Source of the DNA: DASZXJ01 sp035545895
GTDB lineage: Bacteria; Planctomycetota; Phycisphaerae; Tepidisphaerales; Tepidisphaeraceae
DNA: 33,415 nucleotides
Assembly: GCA_035545895.1 (NCBI GenBank)
Contig: DASZXJ010000086.1
Span: forward strand, 1 to 33,415
Reading direction: 5' to 3'
Part shown: piece by piece, positions 1 to 8,200 of the stretch
How the letters are laid out: each line of letters starts with the position of its first letter
How positions within the stretch are numbered: position 1 is the first letter of the stretch
Notes under the pieces: generated by a model
Seen by the model: the letters and a program-made list of their open reading frames with translations, nothing else
What the model was told of the DNA's origin: nothing
The model's database searches: none
Made by a program: the position numbers and the translations under genes

Positions 1-13
1 CAAACTGGCGGGG

Positions 14-250
14 GTGGAAACGAGTCCCGCCAATCGGCTGCGCGTCTTTTTACGACGCATTGGCGGAATATCCATGATTGCGCTGGCGGTCGCGTTTTAC
101 GTCGCGATAGCCACGGAAAATCCAATATTGTTCAGCGCCTGCCTGATTGCGGTATTCGTCCTGCTCATGCTGATTGTTTCGCTTGGCCTGTATGATTTGA
201 GGCTGACGAGCCATATGCGGCGGTCGCAACACAAAGAGGAGCAATTGTGA
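14..250 (+). CDS. Small membrane protein, 5' end uncertain
   Basis: A 78-residue protein of unknown family. It has a basic N-terminus (LRVFLRRIGG) and two closely spaced hydrophobic segments at about residues 18-33 and 37-59, followed by a charged tail (HMRRSQHKEEQL), so a two-pass inner-membrane protein is likely. The GTG at 14 is the first start codon visible, but the frame stays open to the first base of the window, so the gene may begin upstream and be truncated here. The TGA stop at 248-250 overlaps the ATG of the DUF192 gene by one base, which indicates translational coupling and a shared operon. No function can be assigned. Confidence 0.55.
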   Translation: METSPANRLRVFLRRIGGISMIALAVAFYVAIATENPILFSACLIAVFVLLMLIVSLGLYDLRLTSHMRRSQHKEEQL

Positions 251-747
251 TGACGAAGCGGTTGACCATACCAGCAGCGCTGTTCATCGCGCTGAGTTCG
301 TTCATTGGCTGCGATAAGCAAAACGCGCCCGCCCAAACAACCTTGCCCGCCGCAACCCGGCCGCAATCGCTTTCGACAATCGCCATGACTTTAGGCAACA
401 GGCAGTTCACTTTAGAAGTCGCATCCGAAGATTCCACGCGCGAGATTGGCCTGATGTATCGCGATTCGATGGCAGCCGATCATGGGATGATCTTTGCGTT
501 CCCGGATGAAGAACCGCGCGGGTTCTGGATGAAAAACACTCGCATACCGCTGGACATTGTTTATGTCGCCGGCAATGGGAAGATCGTCTCGATTCGATCG
601 ATGAAACCATTCGACCTGACGACCATCGAAAGTGGCGGGGCGGCCAAGTACGCCATCGAATTGAACGTTGGAATTGCAACCTCCGCAGGACTTCATGTCG
701 GAGATTCGCTTCAAATACCTGAGTCCGTGACAAAAGCCGCGAAATAA
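250..747 (+). CDS. DUF192 family lipoprotein
   Basis: Exported protein of the DUF192 family (small beta-barrel fold, function unknown). The N-terminus MTKRLTIPAALFIALSSFIGC is a signal peptide ending in a lipobox-like cysteine at about residue 21, with F at -3 making the lipobox imperfect. The mature part has the family signatures REIGLMYRDSMAADHGMIF and, near residue 93, GFWMKNTRIPLDIVYV, then a conserved IELNVG segment. At 165 residues it is the normal length for a secreted member. The ATG at 250 is preferred over the GTG at 247 because GAGGAG at 236-241 lies 8 nt upstream of it. It overlaps the stop of the preceding membrane-protein gene. Confidence 0.85.
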   Translation: MTKRLTIPAALFIALSSFIGCDKQNAPAQTTLPAATRPQSLSTIAMTLGNRQFTLEVASEDSTREIGLMYRDSMAADHGMIFAFPDEEPRGFWMKNTRIPLDIVYVAGNGKIVSIRSMKPFDLTTIESGGAAKYAIELNVGIATSAGLHVGDSLQIPESVTKAAK

Positions 748-868
748 GGTAATGGGGCAGCTTGAGTTTGATTTATTTTAGCCCTGCCGCTTGCGGCGGG
801 TTTGGCGCTCGGAAACTCGCCGCAAGCGGCGGGGCTAAAAGAACCAGTCTCAATTAACCCAATACTCG
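748..868. repeat. Palindromic MITE/REP-like element, copy 1
   Basis: A long imperfect palindrome directly after the DUF192 stop codon. The inner arms (776-803 and 813-840, 28 nt each) pair with only two exceptions, one of them a G-T wobble, around the 9-nt centre GGCGCTCGG. Outer flanks are weaker inverted repeats: GGTAATGGGG at 748-757 opposes AACCCAATAC near 856-866. The inner 60 bases (781-840) match copy 2 (5101-5160) at 56 of 60 positions, and the right flank is also shared. It may also end transcription, but no clear T-tract follows. The rest of 748-995 holds no supported gene. Confidence 0.85.
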
Positions 869-995
869 GAATAGCGGCTAAAATGAGCGTTAAGCCGTTG
901 ATAGCCCTGAAGATAAATCGCTCCTTCCATTCTCATCGTTTCGAGCAATAAAAGTTGATGTCAATCGTTATTTGAATGACGGCTCGAGCCTGCAT

Positions 996-1580
996 ATGCA
1001 ATTGAGTTTGACCCAGATCGAAGCGGCCGCCGTCGATGGTCCCGCTGACGAGTTATTGGTTCGACGTCTTCGTGATGGAGATGCAGCGGCGGGCGACCTT
1101 CTGGTGCAACGATATCACCAGCATTTGCTTCGATACCTGCAGCGGCTGGCTGGCGATAGTCATGTAGCTGAAGAGTTGCACCAGGCCACATGGCTGAGCG
1201 CGCTGGAACACCTGGAATCGTTTGTCCCATCGTCGGCAGGTGGCGGATTTAAGTCGTGGCTCTTTCGCATTGCGACCAATAAGGCTCACGATACGTGGCG
1301 ATCGCGAAATCGCGAAAAAGCCGCAAAGGACAACCTGGCGTTCCTGAGAAATGAGGAAGCTGCCGATGCCAGCAATTTTCCCGAAGGCCAGGAACAAAAG
1401 GAAAAGCTTCAGAAGGCGATCGACCAGCTTCCAGAGAATCAGCGCGTCGTGCTGTTGTTGCGGTACTACAGCCAGATGAAGTTTGTCGATATCGCCAAGG
1501 TGCTGGGTTGTCCGCTGAATACGGCTCTTGGCAGAATGCATAAAGCAATGGAAAAGCTGAAGGAATTGATGGAAGGCTAA
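996..1580 (+). CDS. ECF-type RNA polymerase sigma factor
   Basis: Sigma-70 family, extracytoplasmic-function type, directing RNA polymerase to a small stress regulon. Region 2 is visible as LVQRYHQHLLRYLQRLAGDSHVAEELHQATW followed by FKSWLFRIATNKAHDTWR, and region 4 as IDQLPENQRVVLLLRYYSQMKFVDIAKVLGCPLNTALGRMHKAMEKL; these excerpts are domains 2 and 4 in the usual order. At about 194 residues the length is typical. The frame is open from a TTG at 972, but the ATG at 996 is preferred because nothing upstream of 972 resembles a ribosome site; the start remains uncertain. The next gene, 22 nt downstream, encodes a membrane anti-sigma-like protein, the normal partner arrangement. Confidence 0.88.
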   Translation: MQLSLTQIEAAAVDGPADELLVRRLRDGDAAAGDLLVQRYHQHLLRYLQRLAGDSHVAEELHQATWLSALEHLESFVPSSAGGGFKSWLFRIATNKAHDTWRSRNREKAAKDNLAFLRNEEAADASNFPEGQEQKEKLQKAIDQLPENQRVVLLLRYYSQMKFVDIAKVLGCPLNTALGRMHKAMEKLKELMEG

Positions 1581-1602
1581 TTCAATGTCGTGAGCAGAGT
1601 TT

Positions 1603-2136
1603 ATGGAAAACGATACCGATCACATTGACGACAAGGATGCCCAGTTGCTCCTGTATCTGGCAGATGAACTGAATGCCGCCGAACAGTTGCAAGTGCAACG
1701 TCGTTTGGAATCCGATGCGTCACTTCGGCAACAACTGGAAAAACTGCGGGAAGTTTATGCTTCAATGGATGGTCGTTTATCGCAAGCAGATCAGCTTGAT
1801 CCCATCATGGGAGCGGCTGCGGCACATCGGTGCGCGAGTGCGGCAGTTGCTCGATGGGCGTCCATTCGACAGGCAAAGCCCGTTCAGCAGATGCATGGAT
1901 GGAAGATTCCGGTGTGGGCCTGGTCCGCGGCGGCGGCGGCGTGCCTGCTCATCGGATTGCTCGCATGGCAGTTCTGGCCGCATGAGAATGTTTCGACCCT
2001 GGCGGTGGCGCCGCGGCAACCCGAGGAATTGCGACCTTCGACCAATCAATATGAAGAGATGTCCAGCAACACGAACCTCGCTAACGCTGAGCAGGAACTA
2101 GACGCCGTCGCCTATTTAAGGACGTTGACGGAATGA
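1603..2136 (+). CDS. Membrane anti-sigma factor-like protein
   Basis: A 177-residue protein with a cytoplasmic N-terminal half, one transmembrane helix at about residues 107-125 (WAWSAAAAACLLIGLLAW) and a C-terminal periplasmic tail. The opening DKDAQLLLYLADELNAAEQLQVQRRL matches the start of anti-sigma domains, in which a short acidic helical bundle reads LLxYLxxELxxxExxxVxxxL. It has no HxxxCxxC zinc motif, so it would be a non-zinc anti-sigma domain. Location directly after the ECF sigma gene is the main support for the role. Its last codons overlap the following gene through ATGA, implying coupled translation. Presumed function: hold the sigma factor at the membrane until an envelope signal arrives. 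Confidence 0.75.
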   Translation: MENDTDHIDDKDAQLLLYLADELNAAEQLQVQRRLESDASLRQQLEKLREVYASMDGRLSQADQLDPIMGAAAAHRCASAAVARWASIRQAKPVQQMHGWKIPVWAWSAAAAACLLIGLLAWQFWPHENVSTLAVAPRQPEELRPSTNQYEEMSSNTNLANAEQELDAVAYLRTLTE

Positions 2137-2789
2137 GAGGACACGGTGTGGTTATGCGATATTCATCAATAACGATGCTTTTGATTTTGACGATCGCGAA
2201 TGCAAGTTTAGCCCAGCCCACAACCCAACCGGGCCCGGGACCCGGCTCGTTTGGCCGGCGAGGCGGACGATTCATGAGCCCCGAAATGCGGCAGACTCTT
2301 ATATGGGGACAGCAAAACATGCCCAATATGGCGAGGATCGCCGCCCAAAGCGGCCGCGGGCCACGATTCCAGCGTTCGATGAACATGATGAATGTTCGAA
2401 TGCACGACCTCGAAAAAATCACTGACCCGGCAATCAGGCAAAGAGTAATGGACAACATCGCGACCGAGGACAAAATTGCGCAATATATTTTGGAGCTTGA
2501 TACGACGCCAGCGGGGGACGCGCGAGAGGCTGTCCAATCCAAAATACGGGCGACCATGCGGGATCTGGTCAAAGGCTTGCTTGCCGATCGCGAGGATCGA
2601 CTGAAAAAGCTTCAGGCCAGGCTCGCCGACGAGCAGAAGCAGTTGGAAAGCGATCGCAGGGAATTGGAACTTTTGGTCCAGCGAAGGATTACTCCCTTCA
2701 TGATGCTTATCCCTGCGACGAACCCGTCCGAGGATGTTCCAGCGTCTCCCGCCAATGCAATGGATATCCCGGCACCCCAGCCAAAGTAA
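2133..2789 (+). CDS. Secreted coiled-coil protein of the sigma operon
   Basis: Unrecognised exported protein of up to 218 residues. A signal peptide (MRYSSITMLLILTIANASLAQ) is followed by a Pro/Gly/Thr linker, a Met/Arg/Gln-rich segment (about 48-95), and a charged helical region predicted to be a coiled coil (about 145-190: LADREDRLKKLQARLADEQ and on). The general pattern, a small periplasmic helical Met/Gln-rich protein beside an ECF sigma/anti-sigma pair, recalls CpxP/Spy or CnrX-like sensors, but no family motif is visible. The start is ambiguous: ATG 2133 overlaps the upstream stop; GTG 2148 has AGAGG at 2136-2140 with ideal spacing; ATG 2154 begins the cleanest signal peptide. Confidence 0.75.
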   Translation: MRGHGVVMRYSSITMLLILTIANASLAQPTTQPGPGPGSFGRRGGRFMSPEMRQTLIWGQQNMPNMARIAAQSGRGPRFQRSMNMMNVRMHDLEKITDPAIRQRVMDNIATEDKIAQYILELDTTPAGDAREAVQSKIRATMRDLVKGLLADREDRLKKLQARLADEQKQLESDRRELELLVQRRITPFMMLIPATNPSEDVPASPANAMDIPAPQPK

Positions 2790-2833
2790 AAACAGAACTG
2801 CGGGCTTTGGAACGCAACCAAAACCCGCAGTTC
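2790..2833 (-). terminator. Hairpin between convergent genes
   Basis: GAACTGCGGG (2795-2804) pairs perfectly with CCCGCAGTTC (2824-2833), and inside it TTTGG pairs with CCAAA. Read on the minus strand the stem is followed by TGTTTTTAC, so it fits an intrinsic terminator for the HTH-receiver gene and could also stop the sigma operon from the other side. Confidence 0.7.
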
Positions 2834-2861
2834 GCGAATTGACTGTGACATCAGGGGGCGT

Positions 2862-3446
2862 CTAGTAGACGACGGCAACGGCGTCTTCCACTGACTCAAT
2901 GACTTGGCGGACATGGAACGGCTTCTTGAGGTAGCCGTCAAATCCGCCGGCCAGCAGACCCTTGAGTTCCTCTTCGCTCATCTTGCCGCTCATGGCAATA
3001 ACCTTGGTGAGCTGGAGGTCGGGATTGCCCTTGACCTGTTTGCAGACTTCCCTGCCGTCCACATCGCGCAGGTGCATATCGAGCAGGATCACGTGTGGAC
3101 GGAACTTTTCGGCAGTAATGCCGGCGCCAAAGCCGCTGCGAGCGACTTCGACTTCATATTTGGCTTCATTTTCGAGGATTTTTTCCAAAACCTCGACGAT
3201 ATCCTGTTCATCATCCACGAGCAGGACCCGTGTGCAGCCGGTCATCAAGCCGTTGAGCGGCATGCCGTGCTGCTTCATGAATCGGATCAGCTGGTTAAGC
3301 GGGATTCGCCTGTCCTTGGAGCCCGGAATGCGATATCCGTGCAAAGCGCCCGAATCGAACCATTTGCTGACGGTTCGGGGGGCCACGTTGCATATTTTGG
3401 CGACTTCGCCGGTGGTAAGAACGTCTTTAACTTTGGTAGCGCTCAT
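2862..3446 (-). CDS. HTH-receiver fusion response regulator
   Basis: A 194-residue regulator with an unusual domain order. Residues about 9-58 form an excisionase/MerR-like helix-turn-helix (TTGEVAKICNVAPRTVSKWF, then a wing with GYRIPGSKDRRI). Residues about 72-190 are a CheY-like receiver with its full active site: D78/D79 (LLVDDE), phospho-acceptor D123 (VILLDMHL), S153 (AMSGK) and K175 (LKKP). A longer frame runs to 3539, but GGGAGA lies 8-9 nt upstream of the ATG at 3446, which decides the start. There is no adjacent kinase gene, so its partner is unknown. Most receivers precede their DNA-binding domain; here it is reversed. Confidence 0.88.
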   Translation of the reverse strand: MSATKVKDVLTTGEVAKICNVAPRTVSKWFDSGALHGYRIPGSKDRRIPLNQLIRFMKQHGMPLNGLMTGCTRVLLVDDEQDIVEVLEKILENEAKYEVEVARSGFGAGITAEKFRPHVILLDMHLRDVDGREVCKQVKGNPDLQLTKVIAMSGKMSEEELKGLLAGGFDGYLKKPFHVRQVIESVEDAVAVVY

Positions 3447-3593
3447 TGCATTTCTCCCTGCAACGGTGGAGCCGTTGACACTGTCTATATCGACTGGCCA
3501 GCTAGTCGCTTTAGGACGGGCGTGAGAGATTTTGCGCATTGGCTGGGAATGCTGAAAACGCCGCCCTTATCAGACCAAAACCCAAAAAATAAA

Positions 3594-3617
3594 GCCCACG
3601 GACAGCCATCCGTGGGC
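3594..3617. repeat. CCCACGG hairpin, copy A
   Basis: GCCCACGGA and TCCGTGGGC form a perfect 9-bp stem with a 6-nt loop, flanked by AAA on the left and a T-rich stretch on the right. It lies in a divergent intergenic gap (3447-3711) and resembles the hairpin at 29812-29830. It could terminate stray transcription on either strand or be a REP-type repeat. Confidence 0.6.
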
Positions 3618-3672
3618 CTTTCATCCTTTTTGTATCGATCGCTCCGTCAGCACTTTTATCGGCGCGATCAAA

Positions 3673-3700
3673 TCGAAAATTTGAATCCAAACGCTATGAT
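3673..3700 (+). promoter_or_regulatory. Candidate sigma-70 promoter for the glycosyltransferase
   Basis: TCGAAA (3673-3678), a 16-nt spacer and TATGAT (3695-3700). Transcription would begin about 5 nt before the ATG at 3712, and no ribosome site is visible there, so the mRNA could be almost leaderless. The -35 match is only 4 of 6. Confidence 0.35.
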
Positions 3701-3711
3701 TCTTTTCCTCT

Positions 3712-5079
3712 ATGCATGTAATGTATGTTCACCAAAATTTCCCAGCCCAATTCGGGCACATCGCCCATCACCTGGCACAAAAGCTCAACTGGAAATGCAC
3801 CTTCGTGACGCAGGTGCCCGGAGGCATTCAGAACGGCATCGAGCGCATTCAGTACAAGCTGGCGGGCGGAGCCAATCGCAATAACCACTTCTGCACGCGG
3901 ACATTCGAAAACAACGTCTGGCACTGCGATGCCGTATTCCGGGCGATGAAGGCGAGGCCGGACATCAAGCCGGACCTGATTGTCGGGCATAGCGGCTTTG
4001 GCAGCACCCTTTTTCTCAGGGAGCTATATCCGGACGTGCCGGTCGTGAACTTCTTCGAGTATTACTATCACCCGCACGATCCGGACAGCGACATGGATTT
4101 TCGCAAGGATCTGGGGTGGGAGATCCCCGAAATCAAATATCTGCGGTCGCGCTGCCGCAACGCGATGATCTTGCTCGATCTGAACAATTGTCAGGTTGGC
4201 TATACGCCCACCGGGTTCCAACGATCCAAGTTTCCGCGGGAGTATCAGCACAAGCTTCAAACCATCTTCGATGGCGTGGATCGAGCGGTTTACCACGGCC
4301 ACGAAGAGCAATTGCGGCCGACCCTGGCAAATCGGACCGATCGCAAACTCGCTGGGGTGGACATTCCCGCAGGACGAAGAATTATCACTTATTGCAGCCG
4401 CGGCTTTGAATCGATGCGCGGGTTCGACATCTTCATGCGGTCCGCCAAGCTTATTTACGAGCAATATCCCGACGTGCAATTCCTGGTGATCGGCACGGAG
4501 CGGATCGCGTACGGCGGTGACGAAGGTTACACCAACGGCAAAAGCTTCAAGCAGTGGGTTTTGGAAAAAGATCAGTACGACTTGGATAAAATTCGTTTTG
4601 TTGGACGGGTCAACCCGTTCGAGCTTGGACGAATCCTGGCAGCGACGGATTTGCACATTTATCTGACCGTGCCGTTTGTCCTCAGTTGGAGCATGATGGA
4701 CGCCTTGAGCTGTGGCGCCGTCGTGCTGGGCAGCGCTACGTCGCCAGTCAGGGAAATGATCCGTGAGGGCGAAAACGGGCTGCTGGCCGACTTTTTCAAG
4801 CCTGAGGAATTTGCCGAACAAGCACTGCGGGTGCTACGCGACCCTGACGAATTTCGTCCGCTTGGCAGGGCGGCTGAGAAGATGATCGCTGAACAATACA
4901 GCCTTGATGCGGTTTTGCCTCGCATGCTCCAGATGTACGAGGATGCACGATCCACGGCCGCAGAGCCGGTTCGTGTTCCCCGTCCGGTGCCGGTTGCCGC
5001 TCCTGCGCCGACCGCCATTGTTCCCCATACACAGCCCATGAAACAGCAGGGCTCGCGCCGATCTCCCTTCCTGGGATAA
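3712..5079 (+). CDS. GT4 family glycosyltransferase
   Basis: Group-1 (GT4, GT-B fold) glycosyltransferase of 455 residues, presumably transferring a sugar from a nucleotide donor to a cell-surface glycan. The N-terminal Rossmann domain opens with MHVMYVHQNFPAQFGHIAHHLA, as in the family. The C-terminal donor-binding domain is visible from about residue 225 (IITYCSRGFESMRGFDIFMRS) through VGRVNPFELGRILAATDLHI to the segment SWSMMDALSCGAVVLGS and PVREMIREGENGLL. The usual first Glu of the E-x7-E donor motif is Asp here (MMDAL); the second (REMI) is kept. The last 30 residues are a Pro/Ala-rich tail, likely disordered. It is a lone gene; the acceptor cannot be predicted. Confidence 0.88.
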   Translation: MHVMYVHQNFPAQFGHIAHHLAQKLNWKCTFVTQVPGGIQNGIERIQYKLAGGANRNNHFCTRTFENNVWHCDAVFRAMKARPDIKPDLIVGHSGFGSTLFLRELYPDVPVVNFFEYYYHPHDPDSDMDFRKDLGWEIPEIKYLRSRCRNAMILLDLNNCQVGYTPTGFQRSKFPREYQHKLQTIFDGVDRAVYHGHEEQLRPTLANRTDRKLAGVDIPAGRRIITYCSRGFESMRGFDIFMRSAKLIYEQYPDVQFLVIGTERIAYGGDEGYTNGKSFKQWVLEKDQYDLDKIRFVGRVNPFELGRILAATDLHIYLTVPFVLSWSMMDALSCGAVVLGSATSPVREMIREGENGLLADFFKPEEFAEQALRVLRDPDEFRPLGRAAEKMIAEQYSLDAVLPRMLQMYEDARSTAAEPVRVPRPVPVAAPAPTAIVPHTQPMKQQGSRRSPFLG

Positions 5080-5095
5080 CGTCCCTTTTCAATAC

Positions 5096-5188
5096 ATTTA
5101 GCCCCGCCGCTTGCGGTGGGTTTGGCGCTCGAAAACCCGCCGCAAGCGGCGGGGCTAAAAATGAACCAATCTCAACTGACCCATTACC
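5096..5188. repeat. Palindromic MITE/REP-like element, copy 2
   Basis: The arms at 5096-5123 and 5133-5160 pair around GGCGCTCGA. It starts 17 nt after the glycosyltransferase stop codon. The right flank ends CTCAACTGACCCATTACC, the reverse complement of which nearly equals the left end of copy 1 (GGTAATGGGGCAGCTTGAG). The left outer flank is not recognisable in this copy, so it seems truncated or eroded. Confidence 0.85.
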
Positions 5189-5225
5189 AAAAAAAGCGGC
5201 AGCACACTTTTGGGTGCGCTGCCGC
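5189..5225 (-). terminator. Intrinsic terminator of the surface-protein gene
   Basis: On the minus strand GCGGCAGCGCAC pairs with GTGTGCTGCCGC (12 bp with one wobble) around a short CCAAAA-like loop and is followed by seven T. It begins about 19 nt after the stop codon of the giant surface-protein gene. Confidence 0.9.
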
Positions 5226-5243
5226 CTGAAGGATCGAACTTGC

Positions 5244-8200
5244 TTACGAGCGACGACGACGGCGAGAGAGCAATCCAAGTGCTCCAACGCCCGCCAAGGC
5301 AAGGCTGCTGGGTTCGGGAACCGCTGATGCCGGCAGACCGAACAATCCAAGCGTATTAACCAGGTCCATGCCCGGCAGAGGGCTACCAACGCCCGCCTGC
5401 CAGTTATGAGCCAGAATGGTCAAGTCGGAGGCATTGACGGTGCCATCGTAGTTGAAGTCACCATTCTGCCATTCGCCGCTGGTGCTCAGCCAGGACTGAG
5501 CGAGATTGTAGATATCGTTCAGATCGACCTGTCCGTCCAGGTTGGTATCGCCGCCGTAAGTTGTCTTGACCAGGATGCTGGTCGAGTCAACCGCGACGCC
5601 GCTGAAGGTTGACAGGCTGCCCATGCCCAAGGCCGTGGGCGTAGCGAGGGCCTGATTGGTTCGGAAACCAAGTCGAATCGCGCCGCCAACTGCACTGCTG
5701 ATGAGCCTGTTGGACTGGATATGTGTACGAACGTTATCCAGATCAGGTGCTGATGCGTTGGCAGCCAGATCAACCACCAATGCGTTGTTTGCCAGATCAA
5801 CTGAAGCGCCCGAGGCGATCGTGAAGCCTGCAACCAGGCTTGTTCCGTCCACCTGATTGGCAACTGGCTTGGTGGACATGATCACCTTGCCGCCTGTAAC
5901 GGTCAGCGACGCCGTATTCATGTTCAACCGGGAGAAGATCACCGTGCCACTGCCAGCCTTGGTCAGAGTGTTGACCGTGCCGGGGATATTGGTGTTAGTG
6001 ACGGTGCCCAGCCAGCTCAATGTGCTGGTCGAAGCAATGTTGACAGTAAGGTTGTTCAACACCTTCGTCGGAGCCAAAATCGAGTGATTGCCTTGAAGAA
6101 CGGTCACTGAAGGCGATACGCCCGCCTGGTCGAATGTAAGAGTTCCACCAACCAGGGTATAAGATTTCGGACTATCGAAGGTAATCGAATTTGCACCCTG
6201 ACCCGTCGGACTGAGAGTAATGGTTGCATTGTTGGTGATGGCGTTACCCAAGGTCGCAACGGTTGGCACAAGGCCGCCCGTCCAGTTTGTTCCGGTTGCC
6301 CAGAGACCGCCGTTGGCGACGTTCCATACGCCTGAGTTGGCGGCGAATATAAGGCTAACCGTGCCGTTACCGGTCCCAGAATCGTATTCTGAGGTGATCG
6401 AAACACCGTATACAAAGTCGGTCGGCAAAAGGAAAACACCGGGACTGTCAAGGCCCAAGTCCGAGGAAGAGTTGTACGTCAGGATAGTATGTTGCCCCGA
6501 TGTTAAACCGCCGAGATTGAACAATTCGATAGGATTGAATACTCCGGTGTTGAGTGAATCAGGATTGGTGATGTCAATACGATCCAAACCTGTCGTGTTG
6601 CCTTCAAGGCGAAATACAATGCCGTTCGATGTTGTATCCAACGCACCAACCGCCATTGTGCCGACGCTGGTAATTCCGGTGGCACCAGGAGACAAAGTTG
6701 CGCCCTGATCCATAAAGATCGCGCCGCTATAGTTTGTCCCGGAGACAACGGAGCCCGACAAACCATGGATTTCACCACCCACAACATCTCCATTACTGGT
6801 GAACCGCTGGTTGGCAATTACGCTCATGCCACTCGATCCATCGTGGGCCCCAAACAGATTGGTCACATCAAGCTTGGCACCTTGAGCAATGATGATGGTT
6901 GGCGATGAGTAAATCGACGTAACATCAACACCACCGTTACTTAAAGCAACAGTGCCCTGATTAATGAACACGTTGCCCAGCGAGGGTTGTGTATTGGTAA
7001 TGGTCCATGTGCTAAGCGCTCCGGTCTTGATGACATGAGTCAATGCGCCGGCACCGTCGCGAACCTGACCGTCGAACGTGAAATCAACGTTTTTCGCACC
7101 GACAGAAATCGTTGCAGTGTTGTTTGCCGTGACAGCGGTATAGGTTGCGGAGTTATCATATTCCTGGCCAACGACATAACCGTTGCCCTTTAACGCACCG
7201 ATGTCGAAAGTACGCTGGCTGGTACCCAGCGACAAAGTGCTGCCGCTGTTACCAAGATCGAATGTGACAGATGGACCACCGAAGTTTCCGGTTGTCGAGC
7301 CCGCCGCATCATTTGAAAGCTGGAACTGAAGCGCATCCGTTCGAGCCGGAATAACGATCGTTCCGAGGAAGCTGGTCATTGGACCGAGCCACAGAAGCGG
7401 ATTGGCGCCGCCGGCCACATGAGCAGGTTTGCTGATTGTCAAAGTGCCCGAGCCACGGAGATCCCAGCCGTAATCCTGGGTGTGAGTGTTCACATCCATG
7501 ATAAGCGTATTGTTACCGTTCACCCATAATGAACCTTGGTTCGGCGCGGAATTGGCATTGGGGCTGTTGGTCAGGACTGCGAGATTCGCGTTGTTGTTCA
7601 ATGCGATGGTCGCGATGCCCAAACCGTTATAAACGTTGCCCGATGGAGCACTAGCCACCAGCGTGCCGCCGTTGACAGTAACGCCACCCGTGAACGTATT
7701 GGATGAATTGTTGCTGATGATCAGTGTGCCGCCGCCGTTTTTGGTCAGGCTGGTCGTTCCACTAATGACGCCTGTACCCGTGAAATTATACGTGTTCGCA
7801 GTGCTGACAATGATCGCACCCGGACGCAATGTGCCTGCCGGCAGGCTGACCGTACGGAAAGTCGTCGAATCATCAAACGTGACCGTATCCGTATCGAAGA
7901 AGAACAACGGTGTCGCCGGGCCGCCGGTCTGCTTCCAGTTCTTGGTGACGACGTTATCCCATTCCGCGGTCGGATTGGTCGGAGCCCATGTGAGATTGAC
8001 CGACGCACCGGTGGGGTTATCCACATATGCGCCGATTGTATTTTCCAGGCCCGGAGCCGTACCGACACCCAGATGGAAAGTACCATGGAACAGAGCGGTT
8101 GTCTGAATGTTGGCGGGATCGCCGCCAATTGTACCGCTATAGGTCATCAAGGGGTAATAGTCGCCAATCTGGAGGTTGGAAGTCTGGCCAAGGAAGTTCA

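Noticed and set aside
2904..3884. A 326-codon plus-strand frame
   Set aside because: It is antisense to the HTH-receiver gene, whose active-site motifs are clear, and it runs into the glycosyltransferase in another frame.
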